Shown: piece by piece, positions 18,815 to 27,859 of the stretch
Numbering within the stretch: position 1 is the first letter of the stretch
Layout: every line of letters begins with the position of its first letter
Assembly: GCA_944324655.1 (NCBI GenBank)
Contig: CALUXF010000002.1
Location: forward strand, 60,465 to 124,464
DNA: 64,000 bases
Direction: 5' to 3'
DNA from: Candidatus Avelusimicrobium aviculae
Lineage (GTDB): Bacteria; Elusimicrobiota; Elusimicrobia; Elusimicrobiales; Elusimicrobiaceae
Program-made: the position numbers and the translations under genes
Notes under the pieces: generated by a model
Database searches by the model: none
Seen by the model: only the letters and a program-made list of their open reading frames with translations
Told to the model about the DNA's origin: nothing

Positions 18815-20113
18815 TTAAAAACTCCAATGCGGGGTGTAGGAATTCCCCTTTAAATCCGCTATCAGGTGCGGGGCGCTGCCGTCCGCGTCCATCACATACA
18901 GTTGGCGTTTGCCGCCGTTGCGCGTAGTGGTAAAGGCGATAAAGCGCCCGTCAGGAGACCAGGTAGGGTCTTCGTTAGTGCCGGCGTCCGTCGTTAAACG
19001 GCGGATTTGTGTACCCGTTAAATCCACCAGGAAAATATCCATGGGGTGGAACGGAGCCTCCCTCCCGGCAAAAACAATCCATTCCCCGGTGGGAGACCAT
19101 TGGGGAGTATCGGACCAGTTAAAACTGCGCGTTAAGGGGCGGGTTTCGCCCGTTTCCAAATTCATAACATAAATTTGCGGGTTTCCCGCGCGGTTAGACA
19201 CAAAGGTAATGTACTTTCCGTCCGGTGAATAGGAGGGAGAACCATCTACCGAAGTTTTATTGGTCAAACGCGTCTTTTTATGGGTTTCCAAATTATAGAC
19301 ATAAATGCTGGGGTTTTTGCCGCCGGAACTGGTAAATACCAGGGCTTTGCCGTCCGGAGAAACCCCACCGATGAGCGACAGTCCGCCGCGTATAATTACC
19401 GGGGCTATTTTCCCTAAACGCATATCAATGGCAAAAATATCCGGGTTATCATACTTATAGGTGGTGTAGTAAATACGCCCGTCTTTAGACCAGCGGGGCA
19501 AAATGGCAATGTTCTTGTCATTGGTTAATTTTTGCAGGTTATGGCCGTCATAATCCACCACATAAATTTCTTTATGTTTGGTGGCATCATTGGCGAAAGC
19601 TATTTTGGTATCCGCAATACCCCGCTTGCCAATAAGGGCAGACACTATCTGGTCCGCCGCCACATGCGCCAAACGCCGCAGGCTGGCTTCCGTTCCTTTA
19701 TACGCTTTGGCAAAAACAGCGGTACGGGTGCTTACGTCATATACATACAAGCGAATAGTATAATTGGGGGCTTCATAAGAGACACTGCCGGAAAGCACAT
19801 AAGCCGCGCCTTGTTTTCCCCAGGAGCTTACACTGTCAGTAATATGTTTGTTATCAAAAGCCGGGCCGTTTTCCTGCACGTCAAAATAACGCATATACAT
19901 TAAATCGGCGCGAAGCACTTCCTGCACTTCCTGCGCGGCTTGCTGGGCTTCCAGCCCCTGCGCTTCAAAAGCGGGAAGGCCAAACCCCGGCACTTTTTGG
20001 CTTCCGTAAGAAGTAATGCCTATATACACATCGGCATTGGGCCGCCCATAGGCGGCGGAAAAAGCTCCGGCGGCGCATACCGCCAGCAATAACAATTTGG
20101 CAAGATTTCTCAT
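18815..20113 (-). CDS. tolB: Tol-Pal system protein TolB
   Basis: TolB is a periplasmic beta-propeller that binds Pal and helps constrict the outer membrane at division. The 432-residue protein has a signal peptide ending near AAYG (residue 23), then the TolB N-terminal domain (about 25-170). Repeated PD40 blades follow, for example SPDGKYITFVSNRAGNPQIY and SPDGRFIAFTTTRNGGKRQLY. The gene is the last of the pal-cpoB-tolB unit, 7 bases after cpoB, and ends at a terminator. TolQ, TolR and TolA are not in this window. Confidence 0.96.
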   Translation of the reverse strand: MRNLAKLLLLAVCAAGAFSAAYGRPNADVYIGITSYGSQKVPGFGLPAFEAQGLEAQQAAQEVQEVLRADLMYMRYFDVQENGPAFDNKHITDSVSSWGKQGAAYVLSGSVSYEAPNYTIRLYVYDVSTRTAVFAKAYKGTEASLRRLAHVAADQIVSALIGKRGIADTKIAFANDATKHKEIYVVDYDGHNLQKLTNDKNIAILPRWSKDGRIYYTTYKYDNPDIFAIDMRLGKIAPVIIRGGLSLIGGVSPDGKALVFTSSGGKNPSIYVYNLETHKKTRLTNKTSVDGSPSYSPDGKYITFVSNRAGNPQIYVMNLETGETRPLTRSFNWSDTPQWSPTGEWIVFAGREAPFHPMDIFLVDLTGTQIRRLTTDAGTNEDPTWSPDGRFIAFTTTRNGGKRQLYVMDADGSAPHLIADLKGNSYTPHWSF

Positions 20114-20120
20114 AAATGGG

Positions 20121-20828
20121 TTAGTTTAATTTAGCAAGTTCCGCCTGCGCCTGGGAAGCTTCCGCCGTGCCGGGGAATTCCTGCACCACGGAGGCTAAAT
20201 AGCGCTTGGCTTCATCCGTCTTACCCAAGGGCACAATGCTGCGCGCATATTTTACGCGCGCTTGGGCGGTTAACTTGCTTTTAGGAAATTTTTGCAGCAA
20301 CGTGGCATAAGCCACAGCGGCCGGTTTGGCTTCGGAAAGGCCGGTGTAAGCATCTCCTAAATAAATATAGGCCTGCTCGGCACTTTCACCCGTAGGATAT
20401 TTGCTGATGTATAATTTAAAACCGGTTACGGCGGCGGAATAGGATTGTTTATCTAAATGATTTTTGGCTTCCGCAAATAAATCTGACGGAAGCATGGACA
20501 CGCCCTGGCTGGCCGTTTGCTGCGCGCCCGAAACAGAGGAGACAGAAGCCCCCGGGCGTACCACGGCGGACAAATCATCTAATTTAGTGGAAAGGCGCAC
20601 CATTTGCGCGTCCATCTGGGCCAGATTTTCACTGGATACAGATAGGTTGCGGTTTAAATCTTCCATTTTGGTGGCCAATTCCGCCTGATTGGCCTGCAGA
20701 ACAGAGATAGAATTATTTAATTCTTTTAGCTGCAGTTTCAGCGTGCCCATATCGCGCTCACTGGCTAAGCAGCCGGACAAAAGAAAGCCCGAACCTCCTA
20801 TAAAAATAAGTTTAAAAACGTTTTTCAT
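20121..20828 (-). CDS. cpoB: Cell division coordinator CpoB (YbgF)
   Basis: CpoB joins peptidoglycan synthesis to Tol-driven outer-membrane constriction. The 235-residue protein has a signal sequence with a lipobox (LLSGC), so here it may be lipid-anchored, unlike E. coli CpoB, which is soluble in the periplasm. Residues about 30-95 form a coiled coil. The rest has tetratricopeptide repeats (LFAEAKNHLDKQSYSAAV and AEQAYIYLGDAYTGLSE). GGAG lies 11 bases before the ATG. The gene sits between pal and tolB. Confidence 0.92.
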   Translation of the reverse strand: MKNVFKLIFIGGSGFLLSGCLASERDMGTLKLQLKELNNSISVLQANQAELATKMEDLNRNLSVSSENLAQMDAQMVRLSTKLDDLSAVVRPGASVSSVSGAQQTASQGVSMLPSDLFAEAKNHLDKQSYSAAVTGFKLYISKYPTGESAEQAYIYLGDAYTGLSEAKPAAVAYATLLQKFPKSKLTAQARVKYARSIVPLGKTDEAKRYLASVVQEFPGTAEASQAQAELAKLN

Positions 20829-20859
20829 AGTGGTTCGGGCTCCTTTTGTGTAAAATTAC

Positions 20860-21360
20860 TTATTTTACGATCAGCACAGTGTCAGCGCGGCGGTTTTTGG
20901 CCCAGCAGCTCTGAGTGGCTTCGTAGCAGACCGGTTTTTCTTCACCGTAGGAAACGGTGGTGATTTTGTCGGCCGCAATGCCCAAGCGGACATAGTAATC
21001 TTTTACTTCATTGGCTCTCTTTTCGCCCAAAGCAATATTGTAGGCGATGGTGCCTCTGTCGTCGCAGTTACCTTCCACAACCAATTTCACATTGGGGGCT
21101 TTTTCTTTGATCAACTTGGCGTTGAGTTCCAAGATTTTGCGGTTTTCAAGGGTCAAGTTATACTTGTCCAGCGCAAAATGTACAGAACCCAAGTTCAGTT
21201 CCGCGGCGGGAATTACTTCGGTTACGGTTTCTTCCAGTACCATTTCGGCAGAAGAACCGGCGGTCAAGTCGGCGTTGGCATCGTCTTTAACATTTTTTTT
21301 GCAGGCGCTTAAGCCGGCGGCTAAAGACAAAACCAGAACAACTTTCAACAAGTTTTTCAT
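20860..21360 (-). CDS. pal: Peptidoglycan-associated lipoprotein Pal
   Basis: Pal anchors the outer membrane to peptidoglycan. I start it at ATG 21360 (MKNLLKVVLVL), with GGAGAAACAA in front; a longer frame from 21438 is not supported. The 166-residue protein has a lipobox LSAC and a linker rich in small and acidic residues. The OmpA-like domain has VHFALDKYNLT, VEGNCDDRGT and NIALGEKRANEVKDYYV. A promoter lies at 21399-21428. The order pal-cpoB-tolB differs from the E. coli order tolB-pal-cpoB. Confidence 0.95.
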   Translation of the reverse strand: MKNLLKVVLVLSLAAGLSACKKNVKDDANADLTAGSSAEMVLEETVTEVIPAAELNLGSVHFALDKYNLTLENRKILELNAKLIKEKAPNVKLVVEGNCDDRGTIAYNIALGEKRANEVKDYYVRLGIAADKITTVSYGEEKPVCYEATQSCWAKNRRADTVLIVK

Positions 21361-21398
21361 TTGTTTCTCCATATTAAATATTTTGAAGCTACCCATAA

Positions 21399-21428
21399 AT
21401 GATAGCAGACTTTTTGCCCGCGGGTCAA
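21399..21428 (-). promoter_or_regulatory. Sigma-70-type promoter of the pal operon
   Basis: Read on the minus strand, TTGACC (21428-21423) is followed after 18 bases by TATCAT (21404-21399). The transcript would begin near 21392, about 30 bases before the pal ATG. Confidence 0.65.
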
Positions 21429-21435
21429 TGCGCCG

Positions 21436-21469
21436 CAAGCGTTTTTATTAATTACTTAATAAAAGCTTG
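21436..21469 (-). terminator. Hairpin between gatB and pal, possible gatB terminator
   Basis: A 9-bp arm TTTTATTAA pairs with TTAATAAAA around the loop TTAC. A further 5 bp (CAAGC/GCTTG) pair outside a 2-base bulge. It lies just after the gatB stop. There is no clean T tract beyond the outer stem, so termination is only likely. Confidence 0.4.
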
Positions 21470-21493
21470 TACAGGGCCCGGCTGGCGGCCCAG

Positions 21494-22942
21494 CTATTTA
21501 TCCAACAAACGCGCCAAGGTTTTGCTAAGCAAAGCCGGGTTGGCCTTGCCTTTGCTTTTGCGCATAACGGCCCCCACCAACGCGCCAATGGCTGCTTTAT
21601 TTCCTTTTTTATAGTCGGCCACGGCTTTGGGGGCGGCGGCTATGGCCTCCTGGGCCCAGGCTTCCAGCTGGCCTTCATCACTCACCTGCACCATGCCGGA
21701 AGCTTCCACAATGGCTTTGGGGCTTCCGCCGTTGGCCCAAATTTTATCAAACACTTCGCGGCCTTGGCGGCGGGTAATTTTGCCGCTTTCCACCATTTCC
21801 AATATTTCCGCCAAAACGGGGGCGGAGATGGGGCTTTGGGAAATTTCCTTCTTTTCCGCGTTAAGCATACCCAGCAAATCGGTTTGTATCCAGTTGGAAG
21901 CCGTTTTTACCGATATGGCTTTATTAGAGGTAACCTCTTCAAAATAACGGGCTATATCTAAAGAAGAAGTCAACACGCCCGCGTCATACGCGTTTAAACC
22001 GGCCGCCATAAATTTGGCTTCTTTTTGGGCGGGCAGTTCCGGCATTTGCGCTTTCACGCGTTCCAGCCAGTCATGCTTAAGCACCAGAGGCGGCAGGTCC
22101 GGCTCCGGGAAGTAGCGGTAATCCAGGGCGTCTTCTTTAGAGCGCATGGGGCGGGTAATGTTTTTCTCTTTATCCCAAAGGCGGGTTTCCTGCACTACGT
22201 GCCCGCCGGCGTTTAACAGCTCCGTTTGGCGGGTGATTTCATAATGCAAGGCATCTTTTACCGCTTTGAAAGAGTTTAAATTTTTAATCTCACAGCGCGT
22301 GCCGAATTTTTCCTGCCCGACCGGGCGCAAAGAAACGTTCACATCCACACGCAGTTCGCCTTTTTCCATATCGCAGTTGGAAGCGTCCACCCATTTCATC
22401 AGGCGTTTGATTTCAGTCAAATACGCGTAGGCTTCTTCCGGGCTGCGCAAGTCCGGCATGGACACAATTTCCAAAAGCGGGCAGCCGGAACGGTTAAAAT
22501 CAATTAAAGAATACCCGTCAAAATGGGACGATTTGCTGGCGTCTTCTTCCAAATGGGCATGGTGAATGCCGATTTTCTTTTTTTGCAAATTTTCCTTAGG
22601 GCCAAAAGTAATTTCTATACTTCCGGCGCCGTTGATGGGCTTGTCGTACTGGGTGATTTGGTAGCCTTTGGGCAAATCCGGGTAGAAATAATGTTTGCGG
22701 GAAAAAGTGGAATATTCGTTTACTTGGCACCCCAAGGCCAAGCCGGCTTTTACGGCCAGTTCCACAGCGCCTTCCGTCAGTACGGGAAGCACGCCCGGCT
22801 GCCCGGTGCAGCGGGGGCAAATGGCGGTATTGGGTTTGGTTTCATCCCCCACACCGTTGGGGCAAGAGCAAAACAATTTGGTTTTGCTGGCTAGCTGGAC
22901 ATGGATTTCCAGCCCGATAACAGGTTCAAATTGGGTAGTCAC
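21494..22942 (-). CDS. gatB: Asp-tRNA(Asn)/Glu-tRNA(Gln) amidotransferase subunit B
   Basis: GatB is the kinase subunit of the GatCAB complex that turns mischarged Glu-tRNA(Gln) or Asp-tRNA(Asn) into the correct amide. The 482-residue protein opens with FEPVIGLEIHVQL and has CPRCTGQPGVLPV, YFYPDLPKGYQI, and DYRYFPEPDLPPL, all family signatures. The C-terminal YqeY-like tail has FDKIWANGGSPKAIV. Translation starts at GTG 22942 with AGGAG upstream. gatA and gatC are not adjacent. The host therefore probably uses the indirect amidation route. Confidence 0.96.
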   Translation of the reverse strand: MTTQFEPVIGLEIHVQLASKTKLFCSCPNGVGDETKPNTAICPRCTGQPGVLPVLTEGAVELAVKAGLALGCQVNEYSTFSRKHYFYPDLPKGYQITQYDKPINGAGSIEITFGPKENLQKKKIGIHHAHLEEDASKSSHFDGYSLIDFNRSGCPLLEIVSMPDLRSPEEAYAYLTEIKRLMKWVDASNCDMEKGELRVDVNVSLRPVGQEKFGTRCEIKNLNSFKAVKDALHYEITRQTELLNAGGHVVQETRLWDKEKNITRPMRSKEDALDYRYFPEPDLPPLVLKHDWLERVKAQMPELPAQKEAKFMAAGLNAYDAGVLTSSLDIARYFEEVTSNKAISVKTASNWIQTDLLGMLNAEKKEISQSPISAPVLAEILEMVESGKITRRQGREVFDKIWANGGSPKAIVEASGMVQVSDEGQLEAWAQEAIAAAPKAVADYKKGNKAAIGALVGAVMRKSKGKANPALLSKTLARLLDK

Positions 22943-22977
22943 GTTTATATATCTCCTAAATTATTATAATATCAAAT

Positions 22978-24510
22978 ATGGCAAACCTTTTTCAGCCCGT
23001 TTCTTACCGTAAAGGGGCGGTGTGGGCGGTAGGCTCAACGGCCGCGTGGAAAATATGCTCGTTTATCAACGGCATATTAATTGCCCTCTATTTTGGCGCC
23101 CACACCCAAACGGATATTTATTTTTACCTTATTATGATATGCGGCATGGGAGTAAACTTTTTGCAGCATATCAACGCCGCCGTATTTATACCCGAAGCCA
23201 TCTGCGCGCAAAAACAATCCCCCCTCTCCGCCATGCGGCTGCTTAACGCGGTGCTGGTTTTTTACGTTTTATTGGGAGCGCTGTGCATTGTTACGGGGGC
23301 ATTATATCCACAGTATCTAGCGGGGGCGGTATCCCGTTTTTCTCAGGCGCAATTAAACCAAAACCTGCATATGGTAAGTTGGGTGTGCGTGCTGTTTGCT
23401 TTTCAAATGTGGGCTTCTTTTCTGTGCAATATTTTGGAAATGCGAAAACTGTTCGGCTCCGCCTGGTTGATGCCCGCCAATGCCCTGCTGCCGCTTATAT
23501 TGCTCCTAGGCGGCGCGCAAAAATGGGGCATTATGTGTATGGTATACGGCTTTTTAGCCGCCAATGTTTTGCAAACCGGGGTGTTTTTGTATTTGCTTAA
23601 AACAAAGTGCGCTTGGCAGTTTACGTTAGGGACGGAAGGCTTCCACGCGCGGCTTAAAAAAAATTTGCTGACCAGCCAGGCGCTTGAATTAATCAGCCTG
23701 GTCAATACTTGGATACCCGCCTATTTGATAAGCGGGCTGGGGAGCGGGCTGGTCAGCGCGCTTAATTACGCCAAGCAACTGTCTGATTCTCCCACCGAAA
23801 TACTCACTTGGCGCGTATGCGCGGTAAATAAAATTGAACTAAGCGAAGACTCCGCCCAAAAAAACGAGCAAGCCCTTAACGTGCACTTCCTGCGCACCAA
23901 CCGCCTGCTTCTTTTTATGCTTACGCCGCTGGCTGTATTCAGCTGTTTTTACGCGCTGGATATCATCCGCCTGTTTTTTGAAAGAGGAAACTTTACCCCG
24001 CAGGCCGCGCGCAATGCGGCGGCGTTTTTGCAGCCGCTGCTTATTATGATGCTTTTATTCATACCCATTACCATGCAAAACAATTTATTTTCGGCGGAGC
24101 GTAAATTAAAAGAAGCGTTTCCCTATTTGCTTGTATCCAATCTGATTTTTACAGGGGCGGTTATTTGGGGCGTTAAACAATGGGGCGCTTTTGCCTATCC
24201 CTATGTGCAAGTAGTTTGTTGCTTGATTGGTTTTGGCATAAACAAATTTTTATTTAATAAACATTTCCCGCATATCCAATATGGGCGGGCCATGCTGGAC
24301 ATGGCGCGTTTGGCCGCCCTGAACGTACTGGCTTTGCTTCCGGCCGCCGTATGCACCTGTTTGTGCGGGTGTAAAACCCCGTTTTTTACACTGCTTAGCG
24401 GCGGGATTGTTTTTCTGTCCGCCTTATACGGCTTAACCAAATACAGCGGGGACTGGCAAATTTTTATAAACGCCGCCCGCCAAAGCCGACTCCCCGCCCC
24501 TTTTAAATAA
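22978..24510 (+). CDS. MurJ/MviN-like lipid II or glycolipid flippase
   Basis: The 510-residue protein has about 13 predicted hydrophobic segments and the MOP-superfamily layout of MurJ. Visible points are GAVWAVGSTAAWKICSFINGIL at the start and the IIRLFFERGNFT segment, typical of MurJ (IxxLLFxRGxFT). These proteins flip lipid-linked precursors across the inner membrane. Glycosyltransferase genes follow on the other strand, so it may serve a surface glycan instead of peptidoglycan. It is divergent from gatB with a gap of only 35 bases. No ribosome site precedes the ATG, and TATAAT sits 7-12 bases upstream. Confidence 0.8.
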   Translation: MANLFQPVSYRKGAVWAVGSTAAWKICSFINGILIALYFGAHTQTDIYFYLIMICGMGVNFLQHINAAVFIPEAICAQKQSPLSAMRLLNAVLVFYVLLGALCIVTGALYPQYLAGAVSRFSQAQLNQNLHMVSWVCVLFAFQMWASFLCNILEMRKLFGSAWLMPANALLPLILLLGGAQKWGIMCMVYGFLAANVLQTGVFLYLLKTKCAWQFTLGTEGFHARLKKNLLTSQALELISLVNTWIPAYLISGLGSGLVSALNYAKQLSDSPTEILTWRVCAVNKIELSEDSAQKNEQALNVHFLRTNRLLLFMLTPLAVFSCFYALDIIRLFFERGNFTPQAARNAAAFLQPLLIMMLLFIPITMQNNLFSAERKLKEAFPYLLVSNLIFTGAVIWGVKQWGAFAYPYVQVVCCLIGFGINKFLFNKHFPHIQYGRAMLDMARLAALNVLALLPAAVCTCLCGCKTPFFTLLSGGIVFLSALYGLTKYSGDWQIFINAARQSRLPAPFK

Positions 24511-24535
24511 TTGGTCTCCACCCGGCATTGTTCCA

Positions 24536-24564
24536 ATAAAAACCCCGGGCACACAACCCGGGGA
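24536..24564 (-). terminator. Terminator of the glycosyltransferase unit
   Basis: CCCCGGG (24543-24549) pairs with CCCGGGG (24557-24563). On the minus strand a T-rich run follows (24536-24542). It lies 15 bases past the stop of the last glycosyltransferase. Confidence 0.85.
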
Positions 24565-24578
24565 GCATGAAATATTTT

Positions 24579-25586
24579 TTATTTTTCTTTAAAAAGCCAC
24601 CGCCGGCTGCGGCGCACCTGCCGCATACACCGCGCGTATGAAATACCGGTACGCAAACACCATTTTAATAACTTCACCCGGGCGCGGAAGCGGAGATTTC
24701 TCTTTTTAAATAATCTGGCGGGCAACAGCAGGCTGGAACGGTGTTGGGCCAATAATTTTTCTTCCGGGGCCGACAGGCCGTACATCTCCATAAAACTAAG
24801 CAAACACACCAAACGCACGTATTCAAACCCGGGCGCATAGGCGGCGTATTGCCCGGACTGTATTAAATAGTCGCGCGCGTCTAAAAAACCGTGGAACAAT
24901 CCGCCAAAACGTTCTTTGGAACTGGTACTAAGAGACCCCTCCCGCGCTTGGCGGTAAAAATATACCGCCTCTTTTACGGGGGCTATTTTCTTGGCGCAGG
25001 CAATGAGCTGTATAGAAGGGCAAATATCGTCCCCCGCCGGATAGGAAGAAAAAGTTAAGGGGGTGCTATCCCATAATTCCCGGCGGATTAATTTGCCGCA
25101 CAGCGCCATAACGGCCGGGAAATTGCTAAATAAAAGCGTTTTTTCCTCTCCCTCCAAACAAAGGCGGGAAAAGGCCTCCATGTCTTCCGGCACGGCTTGG
25201 CGGGTATCGGTATAATAACGCACCAAGGGGCCTACGGCAATGTCCGCCCCGTTTGCCTGCAAGGCGTTATATAAACGCTCGCAATAAGTGGAAGGAACAA
25301 AATCATCCGCGTCTATAAATAAAACGGTTTCTCCCTCCGAATGGGCCAGCCCGTTTCGGCGCACGGCAGAAACGCCTTGGTTGCTTTGGGATAAACAAAT
25401 AAAATGGGAATAACGCTGTTTAAACTCTTCTATGATGCGGGGGCTTTGGTCGGTAGAGCCGTCATCCACCACAATCACTTCCGTTTCTTTCAGCGTCTGC
25501 CCGGCCACGCTGTTTAAACAGGTTTCCAGGTATTTTTCCACATTATAAACGGGAATGATAATGCTTACTTTCGGGCGGCTGTACAT
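24579..25586 (-). CDS. Family 2 glycosyltransferase
   Basis: I start the gene at ATG 25586 (MYSRPKVSIIIPVYNVEKYL), with GAGGACTT in front. The 335-residue protein has the GT-A fold marks of family 2: VSIIIPVYNVEKYLETCLNSV, then VIVVDDGSTDQSP, and the DXD-type LFIDADDFV. This resembles enzymes that add sugars to capsule, O-antigen or teichoic-type glycans. The tail is basic, as in membrane-bound forms. The start lies 22 bases inside the preceding glycosyltransferase gene, which suggests coupling. The acceptor and sugar cannot be read from the sequence. Confidence 0.9.
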   Translation of the reverse strand: MYSRPKVSIIIPVYNVEKYLETCLNSVAGQTLKETEVIVVDDGSTDQSPRIIEEFKQRYSHFICLSQSNQGVSAVRRNGLAHSEGETVLFIDADDFVPSTYCERLYNALQANGADIAVGPLVRYYTDTRQAVPEDMEAFSRLCLEGEEKTLLFSNFPAVMALCGKLIRRELWDSTPLTFSSYPAGDDICPSIQLIACAKKIAPVKEAVYFYRQAREGSLSTSSKERFGGLFHGFLDARDYLIQSGQYAAYAPGFEYVRLVCLLSFMEMYGLSAPEEKLLAQHRSSLLLPARLFKKRNLRFRARVKLLKWCLRTGISYARCMRQVRRSRRWLFKEK

Positions 25587-26647
25587 AAGTCCTCGTAAGA
25601 CTGGATATATTTTTCCAGGGAGAAACGCTCGCACACTTGCGGGGACTGCCTGGCCAGACGCTGGCGGAAATCTTCGTCTTTCATTAAACGCGCCAAACTT
25701 TTGGCAAAAAGCTCGCTGTACCCGGGTTTAACCAACAGGCCGTCCACGCCGTCGCGCACTATCACGTCCGGCCCGTTGCACGCGAAACTAACCACCGGCA
25801 GGCCGGAAGCCATGGCTTCCAACAACACCATAGGAAACCCTTCAGTGCGAGATGTCATGGCATAAATATCACTGTATCGGTAAAACGCCGCCAGACTTTC
25901 CTGCGGGGGCAAAAAGCGTACGCTGTGCTGCACGTCCAGAACTTCGGCCAAGTCTTTCAGTTCCGCTTCCAGCGGCCCGGAGCCGATAATACACAAACAC
26001 CAAGAAGGAAACTCCTCACACACCCGCCGCCAGGCTTCCAACAAATAATCAAAACCTTTTTGTTTCACCAAGCGCCCTACCGCCAGCACATAACGCTGAT
26101 CCTGCGCCAAGACATCCGGGCGGGGCAAATCACCCGACGGGGCGGACAGAGCCGGGTTATAAATGATGGAAGTTTTCCATTGGGGATAATAAAACGCCAA
26201 ATATTTGCGGTCCCGCTCCGAAAGTACGGTTACCCGGCTGGCAAAACGCAGCAAAACGCGGCGTAAAAATTGCCACTTGGGGCTCCACGGACAGGTGCGT
26301 ACGTCTAGATGGTCGGCATAAATATAGGGAATTCTTAGCAGCAGGGCCGCCCCCAGAATACTGACCGTCATAAAGCTTATCAGCACGTCTGGCTTTAAAC
26401 GGCGCAAAGCCTTTATCATCAGCCACAAACGCCAAAACCCGCCCCAAAAACCGGCCTTGGCAAACGGAGGCAAATCCAAGCGCACCCGCTCCACCCCTTC
26501 CGGCACCGCGTAAAAATCAGCCACGGCGTTGGAAAGAGTCAACAAAGTCACCTGATGTCCGCGCGCGGCCAAACCGCCGCACAAATAGGTCATTACGCGT
26601 TCCGCGCCGCCAGGCCCCAAATTAGCCACCACACAGGTAATTTTCAT
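25565..26647 (-). CDS. Family 4 glycosyltransferase
   Basis: The 360-residue protein is a GT-B fold enzyme. It starts MKITCVVANLGPGGAERVM, the usual nucleotide-sugar-independent N-domain with its glycine-rich loop. The donor-binding C-domain has VGRLVKQKGFDYLLEAW and the EX7E motif region TSRTEGFPMVLLEAMASGLPVVS. I choose ATG 26647, with GGAG 9 bases upstream; an upstream TTG is also possible. It overlaps the family 2 gene and probably acts in the same pathway. The sugar is unknown. Confidence 0.92.
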   Translation of the reverse strand: MKITCVVANLGPGGAERVMTYLCGGLAARGHQVTLLTLSNAVADFYAVPEGVERVRLDLPPFAKAGFWGGFWRLWLMIKALRRLKPDVLISFMTVSILGAALLLRIPYIYADHLDVRTCPWSPKWQFLRRVLLRFASRVTVLSERDRKYLAFYYPQWKTSIIYNPALSAPSGDLPRPDVLAQDQRYVLAVGRLVKQKGFDYLLEAWRRVCEEFPSWCLCIIGSGPLEAELKDLAEVLDVQHSVRFLPPQESLAAFYRYSDIYAMTSRTEGFPMVLLEAMASGLPVVSFACNGPDVIVRDGVDGLLVKPGYSELFAKSLARLMKDEDFRQRLARQSPQVCERFSLEKYIQSYEDLCTAARK

Positions 26648-26661
26648 GGAAGGCAACTCCG

Positions 26662-26691
26662 TAAATAAAAACCCCGCGCCAAAACGCGGGG
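26662..26691 (-). terminator. Terminator between the two family 4 glycosyltransferases
   Basis: CCCCGCG (26672-26678) pairs with CGCGGGG (26685-26691) and is followed on the minus strand by a T-rich run. The gene at 26698-27708 therefore ends separately, and some read-through would be needed to reach the two genes downstream. Confidence 0.85.
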
Positions 26692-26697
26692 CAAAAC

Positions 26698-27708
26698 TTA
26701 GTTCAGCAAGTCTTCAAAAGCCCGGGCAAAATCTTCAAACGCATAGCGGTCTTTTAATTTGGAGGCTTCCACCGCTATCTCCACGCGTTTGCCCCAGTTT
26801 ACCATTAGTTCGTCCAAAGCAATGGTAAAAGGTTCCTCTTCCCCGGCGTTTACAATCAGGCCGTTAATGCCGTTGGACACCAAAGCCACCACCGGTGCCG
26901 ATTCACACGCCACACAAGGCAGTTTGCTGGCCATAGCGTCCAGCAAAATATCCGCATTTTGCGGGTTTAAAGCCGGGTAGGCAAAAATATCCGCGTTGCG
27001 AAGCAAACTGTATACATCCGCATCGCCGGAAACAATTTCCGTGCTTTCTTCCAACCCGTTTTTGGCAATAAATTTTTTAAGCGCGGTTTTACCGGTTCCG
27101 TCCCCCACAATCGTCAAATGCCAAGAGGAGTGCGCCGGCGCCAGGCGCGCCCAGGTTTTAAGCAGATTGTCAAAACCGCTTTCCTTCACCAATTGGCCCA
27201 CCGCTATGATATTGTTTTCTTTTTTGAAACAATCCGGCTTATTGTAATTGTAATGTTCCACCCATACGGCGGGGTTAGTGACTTCCTGCACTTTTAAACC
27301 GGCATAGGGCTTTTTATTGAGCGGATCTTCAGACGTGCGGATAACCAATATTTTTTGGGCTTTCTTTAAGATGGCTTTTTTATCTTTTACGGCCTTGTCT
27401 TCTTTAAAACCTTCATTTTCCACGTATATAAACGGAATTTCCGCCTGTATAGCCGTTTGGCAGGCGGTTAAGTTCATAAAAGAAATAACAAATTGGGCTT
27501 CTTGCTTCTTGAGCAACCCCTCCAAGGTTTTGGGTTTGGCGATAGCGGCATACTCCACCAACGGAATTTGCGCTTTGTTTTTTATTTTGCCCTTCACGGC
27601 AAAAACAACGGCCTCGTGGCCTTGTCCTCTCAGTGTTTCAGCCAGTTTAACGGCTAAACGAGAGGCCGTAAACGTTTTGTTTCCCCCGGCAAAAATAGCT
27701 ATGTTCAT
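26698..27708 (-). CDS. Family 4-like glycosyltransferase
   Basis: I start at ATG 27708 (MNIAIFAGGNKTFTASRLA), preceded by AGGAGG 8 bases upstream. The 336-residue protein has the two-lobed GT-B pattern. The N-lobe is compact, with GHEAVVFAVKGK. The C-lobe shows IIAVGQLVKESGFDNLLKTW, then VGDGTGKTALKKFI, and a degenerate EX7E region (DILLDAMASKLPCVACES). The first glutamate of that motif is replaced by aspartate. Lysine is unusually common compared with the neighbouring GT4, which hints at a different origin. The function is probably in cell-surface glycan synthesis. Confidence 0.8.
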   Translation of the reverse strand: MNIAIFAGGNKTFTASRLAVKLAETLRGQGHEAVVFAVKGKIKNKAQIPLVEYAAIAKPKTLEGLLKKQEAQFVISFMNLTACQTAIQAEIPFIYVENEGFKEDKAVKDKKAILKKAQKILVIRTSEDPLNKKPYAGLKVQEVTNPAVWVEHYNYNKPDCFKKENNIIAVGQLVKESGFDNLLKTWARLAPAHSSWHLTIVGDGTGKTALKKFIAKNGLEESTEIVSGDADVYSLLRNADIFAYPALNPQNADILLDAMASKLPCVACESAPVVALVSNGINGLIVNAGEEEPFTIALDELMVNWGKRVEIAVEASKLKDRYAFEDFARAFEDLLN

Positions 27709-27820
27709 TGGTAAATCCTCCTGCATAAACCCTTATAATCTATTCTTTTGTATTTTACATAAAAACGCCCGTTAAATAAACTAAATTTACAAAATAGTTT
27801 TTCTTTTTCCCAAAAGGCAT

Positions 27821-27844
27821 AAAAAAACCGCCCTTTCAGGCGGT
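27821..27844 (-). terminator. Terminator downstream of the initiator tRNA
   Basis: ACCGCC (27827-27832) pairs with GGCGGT (27839-27844), with a run of seven T on the minus strand after the stem. It lies 16 bases beyond the tRNA 3' end. Confidence 0.85.
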
Positions 27845-27859
27845 AAATAATGGGAAAAC

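Noticed and set aside
18560..18853. Plus-strand frame after the RDD gene
   Set aside because: It spans two terminators and overlaps the tolB end, with no ribosome site or recognisable domain.
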